Assembly (NCBI GenBank): GCA_025456345.1
Contig: JALOKU010000004.1
Location: 1 to 64,000 of the forward strand
Source of the DNA: Vicinamibacterales bacterium
GTDB lineage: Bacteria; Acidobacteriota; Vicinamibacteria; Vicinamibacterales; JAKQTR01
Direction of reading: 5' to 3'
Length of the DNA stretch: 64,000 nucleotides
Shown: positions 28,358 to 37,250 of the stretch, piece by piece
Layout: every line of letters begins with the position of its first letter
Position numbering within the stretch: position 1 is the stretch's first letter
Notes under the pieces: model-generated
Told to the model about the DNA's origin: nothing
The model's input: only the letters and a program-made list of their open reading frames with translations
Database searches by the model: none
Program-made: the position numbers and the translations under genes

Positions 28358-28789
28358 ATGGCTGAACGTCCGTCATCCAGGCGCGCTGCCCGCCCCGCCG
28401 CGACGGCGCCGGCGGCGCCGCACGCGGCCAGGCCCCTCGCGCTGGTGTACCTCGCTGGCTGGCTCATTCCCGGCGGCGGGCACCTGTGGCTCGGCCGGAC
28501 CGTGAAGGGGCTCGTCTTTCTCGTCATGCTGCCGGCGATGTTCGTGATCGGGCTGGCGCTCGATGGCCGGCTGTTCCCGTTCACGCCCGGCGATCCGCTG
28601 GTGGCGCTGGCGTCTCTTGCCAACTTCGGATCGGGGCTGCCGTACTTCATCGCCCAGGCGATGGGATTCGGCGCCGGGCGCGCCCTCGCGCCAACCTACG
28701 AGTTCGGCAACGCCTTTCTCATCACCGCCGGCCTGCTCAACGCGCTCATCATCATCGACGCGCACGACATCGCGCTGGGGCGCAAGTAG
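28358..28789 (+). CDS. Small multi-pass membrane protein (TM2/DUF6677-like)
   Basis: The protein has 143 residues. A basic, Ala/Pro-rich N-terminal tail (about 1-25) is followed by a hydrophobic block containing YLAGWLIPGGGHLWLGRTVKG, resembling the Gly-rich core of TM2-type domains and the DUF6677 family. Two or three further membrane segments follow. No catalytic residues are evident and the function is unknown. It belongs to a run of small membrane proteins between the kinase and the crotonase. Confidence 0.75.
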   Translation: MAERPSSRRAARPAATAPAAPHAARPLALVYLAGWLIPGGGHLWLGRTVKGLVFLVMLPAMFVIGLALDGRLFPFTPGDPLVALASLANFGSGLPYFIAQAMGFGAGRALAPTYEFGNAFLITAGLLNALIIIDAHDIALGRK

Positions 28790-28794
28790 GGGCC

Positions 28795-28974
28795 ATGAAC
28801 ACCACCAGTCATCTGCTCCTGATGGCGCTCTTCGCCGGCTGCGTCGCGGTGGTCGGCGGCGTGCTGCTCAAGGACACGCCCCGCCAGCAGGCACGCACGG
28901 CCGCCGAGATTTTCGGCAGCCTGGTCGGTGCGGCGCTCGTCCTCGGCTGGGTGCTCTACTTTTTCCCCCTGTGA
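28795..28974 (+). CDS. Small two-helix membrane protein (59 aa)
   Basis: ATG 28795 lies 5 bp after the previous stop, with AGGGG in the gap. The product has two hydrophobic segments (about 5-24 and 38-58) separated by a charged stretch, KDTPRQQARTAAE, and ends at FFPL. I recognise no family. Good start context and tight spacing make it a likely real gene. Confidence 0.65.
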   Translation: MNTTSHLLLMALFAGCVAVVGGVLLKDTPRQQARTAAEIFGSLVGAALVLGWVLYFFPL

Positions 28975-29074
28975 GGCGCTGACCGCCGGAGACTGTCATT
29001 CCAACCGGGCTGTGGGCGGCCGCGGCGCGTCCCATCTGCCCGCAGGCATATCAGCGAAGCTCAACCGAGGACAG

Positions 29075-29482
29075 ATGGGAACGTCGCGGACAGGACCCGC
29101 AGCCCGGGCAGCCGGCAGGGGATGGCGCTGGGCCATCGTCGCCGCCTACATGCTCGCGCTGTTCACGGCGTCGTCGGGGCCCGGTGTGGCGTTGCCCCGG
29201 GAGGGGAACTGGGACAAGGTGCTGCACGCGGGCGCGTTCGGCGTGCTCGCGCTGCTCTCCGCCTGGGCGCTGGCGCGGGGGCCGCTGCGCGAGGCGACCT
29301 GGCCGGTGCTGCTCGGCGCCAGCCTCATCGCCCTCCTCTACGGCGCGACCGACGAGTTCCATCAGTCCTTCGTGCCGGGCCGGGACGCCGATGTGTTCGA
29401 CCTCTTCGCGGACGCGCTGGGCGCGTTTGCCGCGGCGGGCGCCATTCGCGCGTGGGGTATAATCGCGCGCGGGAGCCAGTGA
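29075..29482 (+). CDS. VanZ-like family membrane protein
   Basis: The product has 135 residues from an ATG preceded by GAGGA. The VanZ family pattern is clear: a KVLHAGAFGVLALL segment, then YGATDEFHQSFVPGRDADVF followed by DLFADALG, with several membrane helices. VanZ itself gives low-level teicoplanin resistance; most homologues have no known role. A TATAAT at 29458 near its 3' end probably serves the next gene. Confidence 0.85.
   Translation: MGTSRTGPAARAAGRGWRWAIVAAYMLALFTASSGPGVALPREGNWDKVLHAGAFGVLALLSAWALARGPLREATWPVLLGASLIALLYGATDEFHQSFVPGRDADVFDLFADALGAFAAAGAIRAWGIIARGSQ
29458..29463 (+). promoter_or_regulatory. -10-like TATAAT ahead of the crotonase gene
   Basis: A perfect TATAAT within the last vanZ codons lies 23 nt before the ATG at 29487, with GGGAG between them. 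No good -35 is seen. Confidence 0.4.
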
Positions 29483-29486
29483 CGCG

Positions 29487-30269
29487 ATGCCCTACGAACA
29501 CCTCCTCGTCGCCATCGACGGGCCCGTCGCCACCGTCACGGTCAACCGGCCGGCGGTGCTCAACGCGCTCAACACCGCCACGCTGAGGGAACTGGACGAG
29601 GCATTCCGCGCGCTGCGCGCCGACGCCTCCGTGCGCGTCGTCATCCTGACCGGCGCCGGCGGGAAGGCGTTCGTGGCCGGCGCGGACATCAACGAACTGG
29701 CCACGCTGACGCCGGACGCGGGCAAGGCGCACGCCGAACTCGGTCAGGGCGTGCTCGACGTGATCGAACAACTGGGCAAGCCCGTGATCGCCGCGGTCAA
29801 CGGTTTCGCCCTGGGCGGCGGATGCGAGCTCGCGATGGCGTGTACGGTGAGGCTGGCGGCTGACACCGCGAAGTTCGGCCAGCCCGAGGTGAAGCTCGGC
29901 CTCACGCCCGGGTTCGCCGGTACGCAGCGCCTCCCGCGGCTGGTGGGGAAGGGCCGCGCGCTGGAACTGGTCCTTGGCGGCGCCATGATCGACGCCGCCG
30001 AGGCGTTTCGCATCGGCCTGGTCAACCGCGTCGTCCCGGCGGCCGCGCTGTCCGACGAGGCGCGGGCGCTGGCGCAGGCGTGGGCCGCGAACGCGCCCGT
30101 GGCGATGCGGTACTCGATGGAGGCCATGGGGCACGGCCTCGAGACGTCGTATGCCGAAGGCTGCTTCGTCGAGGCGTCGCTGTTCGGCCTGGCCTTCGCC
30201 ACCGAGGACATGCGGGAGGGGACCCGCGCCTTCCTCGAGAAGCGCAAGCCGGAGTTCAGGGGCCGGTAG
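29487..30269 (+). CDS. Enoyl-CoA hydratase (crotonase family)
   Basis: The 260-residue protein probably hydrates 2-enoyl-CoA in beta-oxidation. It has the oxyanion-hole GKAFVAGADINEL segment, the first catalytic Glu in ALGGGCELAMAC, and the second Glu in GQPEVKLGLTPG followed by FAGTQRLPRLVG. Both glutamates of true hydratases are retained. It may work with the acyl-CoA dehydrogenase at 23477, although they are not in one operon. Other crotonase reactions cannot be excluded. Confidence 0.9.
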   Translation: MPYEHLLVAIDGPVATVTVNRPAVLNALNTATLRELDEAFRALRADASVRVVILTGAGGKAFVAGADINELATLTPDAGKAHAELGQGVLDVIEQLGKPVIAAVNGFALGGGCELAMACTVRLAADTAKFGQPEVKLGLTPGFAGTQRLPRLVGKGRALELVLGGAMIDAAEAFRIGLVNRVVPAAALSDEARALAQAWAANAPVAMRYSMEAMGHGLETSYAEGCFVEASLFGLAFATEDMREGTRAFLEKRKPEFRGR

Positions 30270-30273
30270 GCAC

Positions 30274-30750
30274 ATGCAGTATCAGGGGTCCACCGGCGCG
30301 CAGGGGCTGCGGATCGCGATCGTGGTGTCGCGGTTCAACGACTTCGTCACCGATCGCCTGCTCGGGGGCGCGAGGGACGCCCTGCTCGCGGCGGGCGCGC
30401 CGGCCGCCGCCGTTGACACGGTGAGCGTGCCGGGCGCGTTCGAGGTCCCGCAGGCCGCGAGGACGGCGGCGGCGACCGGTGCCTACGACGCGGTGGTCTG
30501 CCTCGGGTGCCTCATCCGCGGCGAAACCCCGCACTTCGAGTACATCTCGGAGGCCGTCGCCCACGGCATCATGGCGGCCTCGGCCGACACCGGCGTGCCG
30601 ATGAGCTTCGGCGTCCTCACGACGAACTCCGCGGAACAGGCCCTCGAGCGCGCCGTGCCCGGCAGCGCCAACAAGGGCTGGGAGGCCGCGATGGCCGCCG
30701 TGGAGATGGCCACGCTGCGCCGCGCGCTGCGCGCCGGAACGGTGGCGTGA
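30274..30750 (+). CDS. ribH: 6,7-dimethyl-8-ribityllumazine synthase
   Basis: RibH condenses the pyrimidine and butanone-phosphate precursors in the penultimate riboflavin step. It has 158 residues, with the start RIAIVVSRFNDFVTDRLL, VPGAFEVP, and GCLIRGETPHFEYISEAV including the catalytic His. It is followed after 4 bp by nusB, the very common ribH-nusB pair. Other rib genes are not in the window. Confidence 0.95.
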   Translation: MQYQGSTGAQGLRIAIVVSRFNDFVTDRLLGGARDALLAAGAPAAAVDTVSVPGAFEVPQAARTAAATGAYDAVVCLGCLIRGETPHFEYISEAVAHGIMAASADTGVPMSFGVLTTNSAEQALERAVPGSANKGWEAAMAAVEMATLRRALRAGTVA

Positions 30751-30754
30751 CGCC

Positions 30755-31198
30755 GTGAAGCCCGGGCCCCGTCACCACGCGCGCCAGGCGGCGCTCCAGA
30801 TGCTGTACCAGTGGGAGATCGGACGCGTCTCCCCCGAGGAGGCCGTGTCGCGCCACTGGGAGATCGATCAGGAGGGCCCGGCGCTTTCCGCCACGGGCCG
30901 CCGGTTCGCCGAGGACCTCGTCGAGGGGACGATCACCCACCTCCAGTCGATTGACGCGCGCATCGAGGCGCAGGCGCAGCACTGGCGCCTCGAACGGATG
31001 GCGGTCGTCGACCGGCTGATCCTGCGGATGTCGGTCTACCAGTTCCTGTACCGCCCCGACACGCCGCGGACGGTGGTCATCGACGAGGCGATTGAACTGG
31101 CGCGCACGTTCAGCGAACAGGACGCGGTGCGGTTCGTCAACGGCGTGCTCGACGGCATCCACCACACCATGGCCGCAGGCGGAACGACCGACGCATGA
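30755..31198 (+). CDS. nusB: Transcription antitermination factor NusB
   Basis: NusB forms a complex with NusE (S10) on boxA RNA to prevent premature termination of rRNA transcripts. The 147-residue protein starts RHHARQAALQMLYQWEIG and ends with FVNGVLDGI, both standard. Its GTG start is 4 bp after ribH, and its TGA overlaps the ATG of lysS. Confidence 0.93.
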   Translation: MKPGPRHHARQAALQMLYQWEIGRVSPEEAVSRHWEIDQEGPALSATGRRFAEDLVEGTITHLQSIDARIEAQAQHWRLERMAVVDRLILRMSVYQFLYRPDTPRTVVIDEAIELARTFSEQDAVRFVNGVLDGIHHTMAAGGTTDA

Positions 31199-32697
31199 GC
31201 GAAGACCACGACCTCCATCAGCAGCGCCTCGCGAACCTCGCCGAACTCGAGCGGCTTGGCGTGGAGACCTACCCGCGCACGTTCGCCCGCACCGGCACCA
31301 TCAGCGCGCTCGTCGCGGCGCACGGCGAGCGGCCGGCCGCCGACCTCGAGGTGCTCCGCCCGGAGGCGGCCACCGCGGGGCGGATCCTCGCCGTGCGCAC
31401 CTTCGGGAAGGCCAACTTCCTGGTGCTCTCGGACGGGGTCAGCCGCATCCAGGCCTACATCCGGCAGGACAGCGTGCCCGAGCGCGACTTCGCGGTGTTC
31501 AAGCTGCTCGACTTCGGGGATTTCGTCGGCGTGCACGGGCGCGTGTTCCGGACCAAGACGAACGAACTCACCATCTGGGCGTCGGGGATCACGTTTCTCG
31601 CGAAGTGCCTCCATCCGCTCCCGGAGAAGTGGCACGGGCTGCAGGACGTCGAGACCCGGTACCGCCAGCGCTACCTCGATCTCATCGTCAACCCGGATTC
31701 GCGCCGCGTGTTCGAGGTGCGGGCAAAGGTGGTGGCCGGGATCCGGCGGTTCCTCGACGCACGCGGGTTCCTCGAAGTCGAGACTCCGATGATGCAGCCG
31801 CTGGCCGGCGGGGCGCTGGCGCGGCCGTTCGTCACGCACCACAACACGCTCGACATGACGCTCTTCCTGCGCATCGCGCCGGAGCTGTACCTGAAGCGGC
31901 TGACGGTCGGCGGCGTCGAACGCGTGTTCGAGATCAACCGCAACTTCCGCAACGAGGGCATCTCGACCCAGCACAACCCCGAGTTCACGATGCTGGAGTT
32001 CTACCAGGCCTACGCGGACTACCGCGACCTGATGGCCCTCACCGAGGAGATGCTGTCGACGGTGGCCCGCGAGGCCATCGGCTCGGACGCGTGCGCGTTC
32101 GGCGGCGAGACGATCAGCTTCGCGGCGCCGTTCCGCCGCGTGTCCCTGCGCGAGGCGGCGCGCGAGGCGGCGTCGAGGCGGCTTGGCGCCGAGGTGGCGC
32201 CGGAGGACCTGCGGGATCGCGAGAAGGCGGCCGCGCTGGCGGCCCGGCTCGAGGTGACGTACCCGGACGGCGCCGGTGCGGGCAGGATCGCCACCGCCGT
32301 CTTCGAGGCGCTGTGCGAGGCGTCGCTCGTGCAGCCGACCTTCGTCTTCGATTTCCCGACCGAGGTCTCGCCGCTTTCGAAGCAGCGGCCCGACGACCCG
32401 GACACCGTCGAGCGCTTCGAGCTGTACATCGGCCGCTTCGAGGTGGCCAACGCGTTCAGCGAGCTGAACGACCCGGCCGAGCAGCGGCGCCGCTTCGAGG
32501 CGCAGCTGGCCGACCGGCAGCGCGGCGACGCCGAGGCGCACGCGATGGACGAGGACTACATCCGGGCCCTCGAGTACGGCATGCCGCCCGCCGGCGGCGA
32601 AGGCATCGGGATCGACCGCCTCGTGATGCTGCTCACGGGCAGCCCGTCGATCCGCGACGTGATTCTGTTCCCGCTCATGCGGCCGCAGGCGGAATGA
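31195..32697 (+). CDS. lysS: Lysyl-tRNA synthetase, class II
   Basis: LysS charges tRNA-Lys. Of 500 residues, the N-terminal OB-fold anticodon-binding domain (about 55-155) precedes the class II core. Motif 2 is visible in [14 protein letters not shown], and motif 3 in [16 protein letters not shown]. The length is typical. It overlaps nusB by 4 nt and the lipoprotein-export permease starts 1 bp after it, so translation is coupled along the operon. Confidence 0.96.
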   Translation: MSEDHDLHQQRLANLAELERLGVETYPRTFARTGTISALVAAHGERPAADLEVLRPEAATAGRILAVRTFGKANFLVLSDGVSRIQAYIRQDSVPERDFAVFKLLDFGDFVGVHGRVFRTKTNELTIWASGITFLAKCLHPLPEKWHGLQDVETRYRQRYLDLIVNPDSRRVFEVRAKVVAGIRRFLDARGFLEVETPMMQPLAGGALARPFVTHHNTLDMTLFLRIAPELYLKRLTVGGVERVFEINRNFRNEGISTQHNPEFTMLEFYQAYADYRDLMALTEEMLSTVAREAIGSDACAFGGETISFAAPFRRVSLREAAREAASRRLGAEVAPEDLRDREKAAALAARLEVTYPDGAGAGRIATAVFEALCEASLVQPTFVFDFPTEVSPLSKQRPDDPDTVERFELYIGRFEVANAFSELNDPAEQRRRFEAQLADRQRGDAEAHAMDEDYIRALEYGMPPAGGEGIGIDRLVMLLTGSPSIRDVILFPLMRPQAE

Positions 32698-32698
32698 C

Positions 32699-33928
32699 GT
32701 GACCCCGCCGTTCGAAGTCCACATCGCGCTGCGCTACCTGTTCGCCCGGCGCAAGCAGGCGTTCATCTCCGTCATTTCGCTCGTCTCGACGCTCGGCGTC
32801 ATCGTGGGCGTGATGGCGCTCGTGCTGGCCCTCGCCCTGATGACCGGGATGCAGCGCGAGCTGCGCAACCGGATCCTGGGCGCCACCGCGCACCTCTTCG
32901 TGTGGAAGCACGGCGGCATCACCGACTACCAGGCCGAGTCGGCGAGGCTCCGCTCGGTGCGGGGCGTCACCGGCGCCGCGCCCGCCATCATCGGCAAGGC
33001 CCTCATCAGCTCGGGCCGCGGCGAGGCGTTCATCACCCTGAAGGGGATCGACCCGGCCCTCGAGCGGAGCGTGACCGACATCGAGAGCGCGATGAAGAGC
33101 GGGCGGCTCGACGATGTCGCCACGGGCGACGACGCCCTGCTGCCGGGCATCGTCATCGGCGTCGACCTCGCCAAGACGCTCGGTGTCGTCGAAGGCGACG
33201 AGGTGACCGTGCTCACCCCCCAGGGCAACCTGACGCCCATGGGCGTGTACCCCCGATCGCGGCGCGCCCGGGTCGTGGGGCGGTTCTCCCTCGGCCTCTA
33301 CGAATTCGACTCCGCCTACGGGTTCGTCTCGCTCCCGCTCGCGCGCCGGATGCTCGACCGGGCAGAGGTCGACGTCATCGAGCTGCGGATCGACGACATC
33401 TACCGGGCCGGGGAGGTCGCCGCCGCGATCCCTGCGGCCCTCGGCACGAAGTATTTCAGCCAGACCTGGGCCGAGTTGAACCGGGCGCTCTTCCAGGCGC
33501 TCTGGCTCGAGAAGATGGCGATCTCGATCACCATCGGGCTCATCGTGATGGTGGCCGCGCTGAACATCGTCGCCTCGCTCGTGCTGCTCGTCATGGAGAA
33601 GAGCCCCGACATCGCCATCCTGAAGACGATGGGCGCGCCCGCGCGCAGCGTGATGGCCGTGTTCATGCTGCAGGGACTGGTCATCGGCGCGGTCGGCACG
33701 CTTGTCGGCGCGACGGCCGGCTATGCCGTCGCAACCGTTCTCGACCGCTACCAGCTCATCCGCGTGCCGATGGACGTCTACCAGATTGCGTACGTGCCGT
33801 TCGTCATCGAGGGCGCGGATCTGGCGGTGGTCGTGGCGAGCGCGATCGTCATCTGCTTCCTGGCGACGATCTACCCGGCGAGGCAGGCCGCCCGGCTGGA
33901 TCCCGTCGACGCGCTGCGGTTCGGGTGA
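32699..33928 (+). CDS. LolC/LolE-type lipoprotein-releasing ABC permease
   Basis: The 409-residue permease has one N-terminal membrane helix (about 22-48), a large periplasmic MacB-PCD-type domain (about 50-265) and three C-terminal helices (about 275-400), the LolC/E layout. The N-terminus EVHIALRYLFARRKQAFISVIS is characteristic. It extracts outer-membrane lipoproteins for LolA together with LolD, encoded 7 bp downstream. Only one permease gene is present, so it may form a homodimer or pair with a distant paralogue. Confidence 0.9.
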   Translation: MTPPFEVHIALRYLFARRKQAFISVISLVSTLGVIVGVMALVLALALMTGMQRELRNRILGATAHLFVWKHGGITDYQAESARLRSVRGVTGAAPAIIGKALISSGRGEAFITLKGIDPALERSVTDIESAMKSGRLDDVATGDDALLPGIVIGVDLAKTLGVVEGDEVTVLTPQGNLTPMGVYPRSRRARVVGRFSLGLYEFDSAYGFVSLPLARRMLDRAEVDVIELRIDDIYRAGEVAAAIPAALGTKYFSQTWAELNRALFQALWLEKMAISITIGLIVMVAALNIVASLVLLVMEKSPDIAILKTMGAPARSVMAVFMLQGLVIGAVGTLVGATAGYAVATVLDRYQLIRVPMDVYQIAYVPFVIEGADLAVVVASAIVICFLATIYPARQAARLDPVDALRFG

Positions 33929-33935
33929 GGGCGGC

Positions 33936-34610
33936 ATGGCCTGGCTGACCGTCTCGGATCTCCACAAGAGCTACACCGTGGCGGGGACGCGGCTGGCGGT
34001 GCTGCGCGGCCTCTCCCTGAGCGTCGAGGCCGGCGAGATGGTGGCCGTGGTGGGGGCGTCGGGCGTCGGCAAGAGCACGCTGCTGCACCTGCTCGGCGGG
34101 CTCGACCATGCGGACACCGGGGAGATTCGGATCGGCGAGGTGGCGCTGCCGCGGCTGCGCGACCACGAGATGGTCGCCTTCCGGAACCGCCACGTGGGGT
34201 TCGTCTTCCAGTTCCATCACCTGCTGCCGGAGTTCGATGCCGTCGAGAACGCGGAGATGCCGCTGCGCATCGCGAGGCTGCCGCTGCCCGAAGCGCGGGG
34301 CCGTGCCACCGAGCTCCTCGAGCGGGTCGGCCTGGCGGACCGCCTGGCCCACCGGCCGGCGATGATGTCGGGCGGCGAGCAGCAGCGCGTCGCGATCGCC
34401 CGCGCGCTGGTCACGCGGCCATCCCTGCTCCTGGCCGACGAGCCGACCGGCGACCTCGACGAGCAGACCGCCGACGCGCTGCACCTCCTGATCCGCCAGA
34501 TGCACGCCGAGCACGGCCTGACGTCGGTCATCGCCACGCACAACCCGCGGCTCGCGGGCGTGTGCGACCGGGTCCTGCGCCTCGCCGACGGCGTGCTCGC
34601 GCCCGCGTAG
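33936..34610 (+). CDS. lolD: Lipoprotein-releasing ABC transporter ATPase LolD
   Basis: This 224-residue ATPase has Walker A GASGVGKSTLLHLLGGLD, signature MSGGEQQRVAIARAL (Met replaces the usual Leu), Walker B LLLADEPTGDLD and the H-loop ATHNP. It powers the adjacent permease. The ATG at 33936 follows a GAGGGCGG site. Confidence 0.93.
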   Translation: MAWLTVSDLHKSYTVAGTRLAVLRGLSLSVEAGEMVAVVGASGVGKSTLLHLLGGLDHADTGEIRIGEVALPRLRDHEMVAFRNRHVGFVFQFHHLLPEFDAVENAEMPLRIARLPLPEARGRATELLERVGLADRLAHRPAMMSGGEQQRVAIARALVTRPSLLLADEPTGDLDEQTADALHLLIRQMHAEHGLTSVIATHNPRLAGVCDRVLRLADGVLAPA

Positions 34611-34611
34611 A

Positions 34612-34640
34612 CCGGCGCGCGATCGAGTCGACCGCGCCGG
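34612..34640. other. GC-rich stem-loop between lolD and clpC
   Basis: CCGGCGCG (34612-34619) pairs perfectly with CGCGCCGG (34633-34640) around a 13-nt loop directly after the lolD stop. No U-rich tail follows, so it may be an atypical terminator or an mRNA 3'-end stabiliser. Confidence 0.35.
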
Positions 34641-34691
34641 GATGGAGGCCGCACGCGTCAGCCTGCGGGGCGGGCCGCCGGGCCTTTGCCG

Positions 34692-34697
34692 TATAAT
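34692..34697 (+). promoter_or_regulatory. -10-like TATAAT ahead of clpC
   Basis: A perfect TATAAT lies 54 nt before the clpC ATG. A -35 box is not evident. It implies clpC has its own promoter separate from the lol operon. Confidence 0.45.
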
Positions 34698-34751
34698 TGA
34701 AGCCACGCACCTCTGCACGGCCTGTCGTCGACAACTGCCGCGGGTAGCCTG

Positions 34752-37145
34752 ATGTTCGAACGTTACACGGAAAGGGCACGCCGGGTCCTGTTCTTCGCCC
34801 GGTACGAGGCCAGCCAGCTCGGGAGCGTGTCCATCGAGACCGAACACCTCCTGCTCGGCCTCATCCGAGAGGGGAAGGGCCTCACGAGCCGGATCTTCGC
34901 CCGCTCGGAAGTGGTGCTCGATTCGGTCCGCAAAGAGATCGAGGGCCGCACCGTGCTCCGCGAGCGGGTGTCGACGTCGGTGGACATCCCCTTCAGCACG
35001 GAGACCAAGCGCGCCCTGCAGTCCGCCGCCGAGGAGGCCGACCGGCTCCTGCACACCTACATCGGCACCGAGCACCTGCTGCTCGGCCTCCTGCGCGAGG
35101 AGCGATCGCTGGCGGCGTCCATCCTGACCGGGAAGGGGCTGCGGCTGAATACGGTCCGCGAGGACGTGGTGGCGCTGCTCAACGAGAAGACCACCGCCGC
35201 GCCCCGGCCCAAGGACGCGCCGCTGCTCGCCGAGTTCAGCCGCGACCTGACCGAGGCGGCCTCGCGGAAGGCGCTCGACCCGCTGATCGGCCGCGAGGAC
35301 GAGGTGGAGCGCGTCCAGCAGGTGCTCTGCCGGCGGACCAAGAACAACGCGGTCCTCATCGGCGAACCCGGCGTCGGCAAGACCGCGATTGTCGAGGGGC
35401 TGGCCCAGCGGATCGTCGCCGGAGGCGTGCCGCGCTACCTGGCCGACAAGCGCATCGTCGCCCTCGACATCTCGCTCGTGGTGGCGGGCACCAAGTACCG
35501 GGGGCAGTTCGAAGAGCGGCTCAAAGCCATCATGAAGGAGCTGGTCGAGCACCAGGAGATCATCGTGTTCATCGACGAGCTGCACACGCTGGTGGGTGCC
35601 GGTTCGGCGGAAGGGTCGCTCGACGCCGCCAATATCCTGAAACCGGCCCTGTCGCGGGGCGAGATCCGCTGCATCGGCGCGACGACACCCGCCGAGTACC
35701 GGAAGTACATCGAAAAGGACCGGTCGCTCGAGCGGCGGTTCCAGGCCGTCAAGGTGGAGGCGCCCGACGAAGCCCGCACCGTCGACATCCTCATGGGCCT
35801 CAGGGACCGCTACGAGGCGTTCCACGGCGTGGCGTACACGCCGGAGGCCATCGAGGCGGCGGTCTACCAGAGCAGCCGCTACATCACCGACCGGTTCCTC
35901 CCCGACAAGGCCATCGACCTGCTCGACGAGGCCGGCGCCCGGGCCAAGCTGCGCCACGCGGCTGTCGGGCCGGCGCCGCCGGCCGGGCAGGAGGCAGGCC
36001 CGGCCGTGCGGGACTTCGAAGGCCCGCAGCACTACCGGCTGCAGGATCCCGCCGCCCGGGAGGGCGCCGACGCTCACGCCGGCGAGGCGGGCCCGCGCAT
36101 CGTCGTCGGCAAGAGCGAGATCGACGAGGTGGTGGCGAAGTGGACCGGCATCCCGCTCGCCTCGGTCACCCAGGACGAGGTGGAGAAGCTGCTGCGCATG
36201 GAGGCCGCGCTCCATGAGCGGGTCGTCAGCCAGGACCAGGCGGTTTCGGCGCTGTCGCGGGCGATCCGCCGGTCGCGGGCGGGCCTGAAGAGCCCGAACC
36301 GGCCGGTCGGGAGCTTCGTGTTTCTCGGACCCACCGGCGTGGGCAAGACGGAACTGGCGCGGGCCCTGGCGGCGTTCCTGTTCGGCAGCGACACGGCGCT
36401 GGTGCGTTTCGACATGTCCGAGTACATGGAGAAACACGCCGTCGCGAAGCTCATCGGGTCGCCGCCGGGTTATGTCGGGCACGAGGAGGGCGGCCAGCTG
36501 ACCGAGCGCATCAAGCGGAACCCGTACTCGGTGCTGCTGCTGGACGAGATCGAGAAGGCCCACCCGGAGCTGTTCAACATCCTGCTCCAGGTCTTCGAGG
36601 ACGGGCACTTGACCGACGGGCTGGGCAACCGGGTCAGCTTCAAGCACGCGATCATCATCATGACGTCGAACATCGGGGCGCGCTTCATCCAGAAGCGCGG
36701 GTCGATGGGCTTCCAGTCGCCGGACGCGCACGAGTCGGCGCGCAGCGTCACCGACACGGTGATGGCGGAGGTCCGGCGCACCTTCAACCCGGAGCTGCTC
36801 AACCGGATCGACGAGATCATCGTTTTCGACGCGCTCTCGGACCACGACCTTCGGGCCATCCTGCAGCTGCTGGTGGAGCAGCTGAACGCCAACATGAAGG
36901 ACCGGCGGATCCGGGTGGCGCTCGGCCCGGAGGCGCTCGACTGGCTGATCGCCGTGACCTGCCGGGACCGGTCCTACGGGGCGAGGCCCCTCCGGCGAGC
37001 GCTCCAGCGGTACATCGAGGACCCGCTCTCCGAGGAGTTGATCCGCGGGCGGCTCTCGAGCGGGGAGTTCGAGGTGTTCCTGCAAGGGGACACCCTGCGG
37101 TACCGGCCGGCCGGGACGGCCGAAACCGGCCACGCGCTGGCCTGA
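34752..37145 (+). CDS. clpC: ClpC-type AAA+ protease ATPase with unusual M-domain
   Basis: The 797-residue unfoldase feeds proteins to ClpP. It has a double Clp N-domain ([19 protein letters not shown] and the [14 protein letters not shown] repeat), AAA-1 with Walker [14 protein letters not shown] and AAA-2 with Walker [15 protein letters not shown]. The [18 protein letters not shown] sensor-2 segment and the KWTGIP junction are standard. The middle M-domain between the two ATPase modules (about residues 396-445) is short and rich in Pro and Gly, so it is unlikely to form the normal coiled-coil. The clpP gene is not in the window. ClpC rather than ClpB is indicated by the N-domain, total length and small M-domain. 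Confidence 0.93.
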   Translation: MFERYTERARRVLFFARYEASQLGSVSIETEHLLLGLIREGKGLTSRIFARSEVVLDSVRKEIEGRTVLRERVSTSVDIPFSTETKRALQSAAEEADRLLHTYIGTEHLLLGLLREERSLAASILTGKGLRLNTVREDVVALLNEKTTAAPRPKDAPLLAEFSRDLTEAASRKALDPLIGREDEVERVQQVLCRRTKNNAVLIGEPGVGKTAIVEGLAQRIVAGGVPRYLADKRIVALDISLVVAGTKYRGQFEERLKAIMKELVEHQEIIVFIDELHTLVGAGSAEGSLDAANILKPALSRGEIRCIGATTPAEYRKYIEKDRSLERRFQAVKVEAPDEARTVDILMGLRDRYEAFHGVAYTPEAIEAAVYQSSRYITDRFLPDKAIDLLDEAGARAKLRHAAVGPAPPAGQEAGPAVRDFEGPQHYRLQDPAAREGADAHAGEAGPRIVVGKSEIDEVVAKWTGIPLASVTQDEVEKLLRMEAALHERVVSQDQAVSALSRAIRRSRAGLKSPNRPVGSFVFLGPTGVGKTELARALAAFLFGSDTALVRFDMSEYMEKHAVAKLIGSPPGYVGHEEGGQLTERIKRNPYSVLLLDEIEKAHPELFNILLQVFEDGHLTDGLGNRVSFKHAIIIMTSNIGARFIQKRGSMGFQSPDAHESARSVTDTVMAEVRRTFNPELLNRIDEIIVFDALSDHDLRAILQLLVEQLNANMKDRRIRVALGPEALDWLIAVTCRDRSYGARPLRRALQRYIEDPLSEELIRGRLSSGEFEVFLQGDTLRYRPAGTAETGHALA

Positions 37146-37250
37146 GGCGTCCAAAACCTTGTAGACTAGAAGGATCGGGGCCTGCCTCCGGCCATGCCAT
37201 GGCCTGGGGCGCCGTGGCCCCGGGGCGGCTGGCGCCGGAAGACGGACACG

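Noticed and set aside
35935..36120. Idea that the odd clpC middle region is a double frameshift
   Set aside because: One alternative frame through the region gives Arg/Pro-rich sequence with no M-domain likeness, while the main frame keeps a recognisable trace of the helix, so divergence is more likely.
33849..37154. Open frame of 1101 codons on the minus strand across lolD and clpC
   Set aside because: It is antisense to two clear genes and arises from GC-rich codon bias; it shows no domain and only Arg/Asp/His/Pro-rich sequence.
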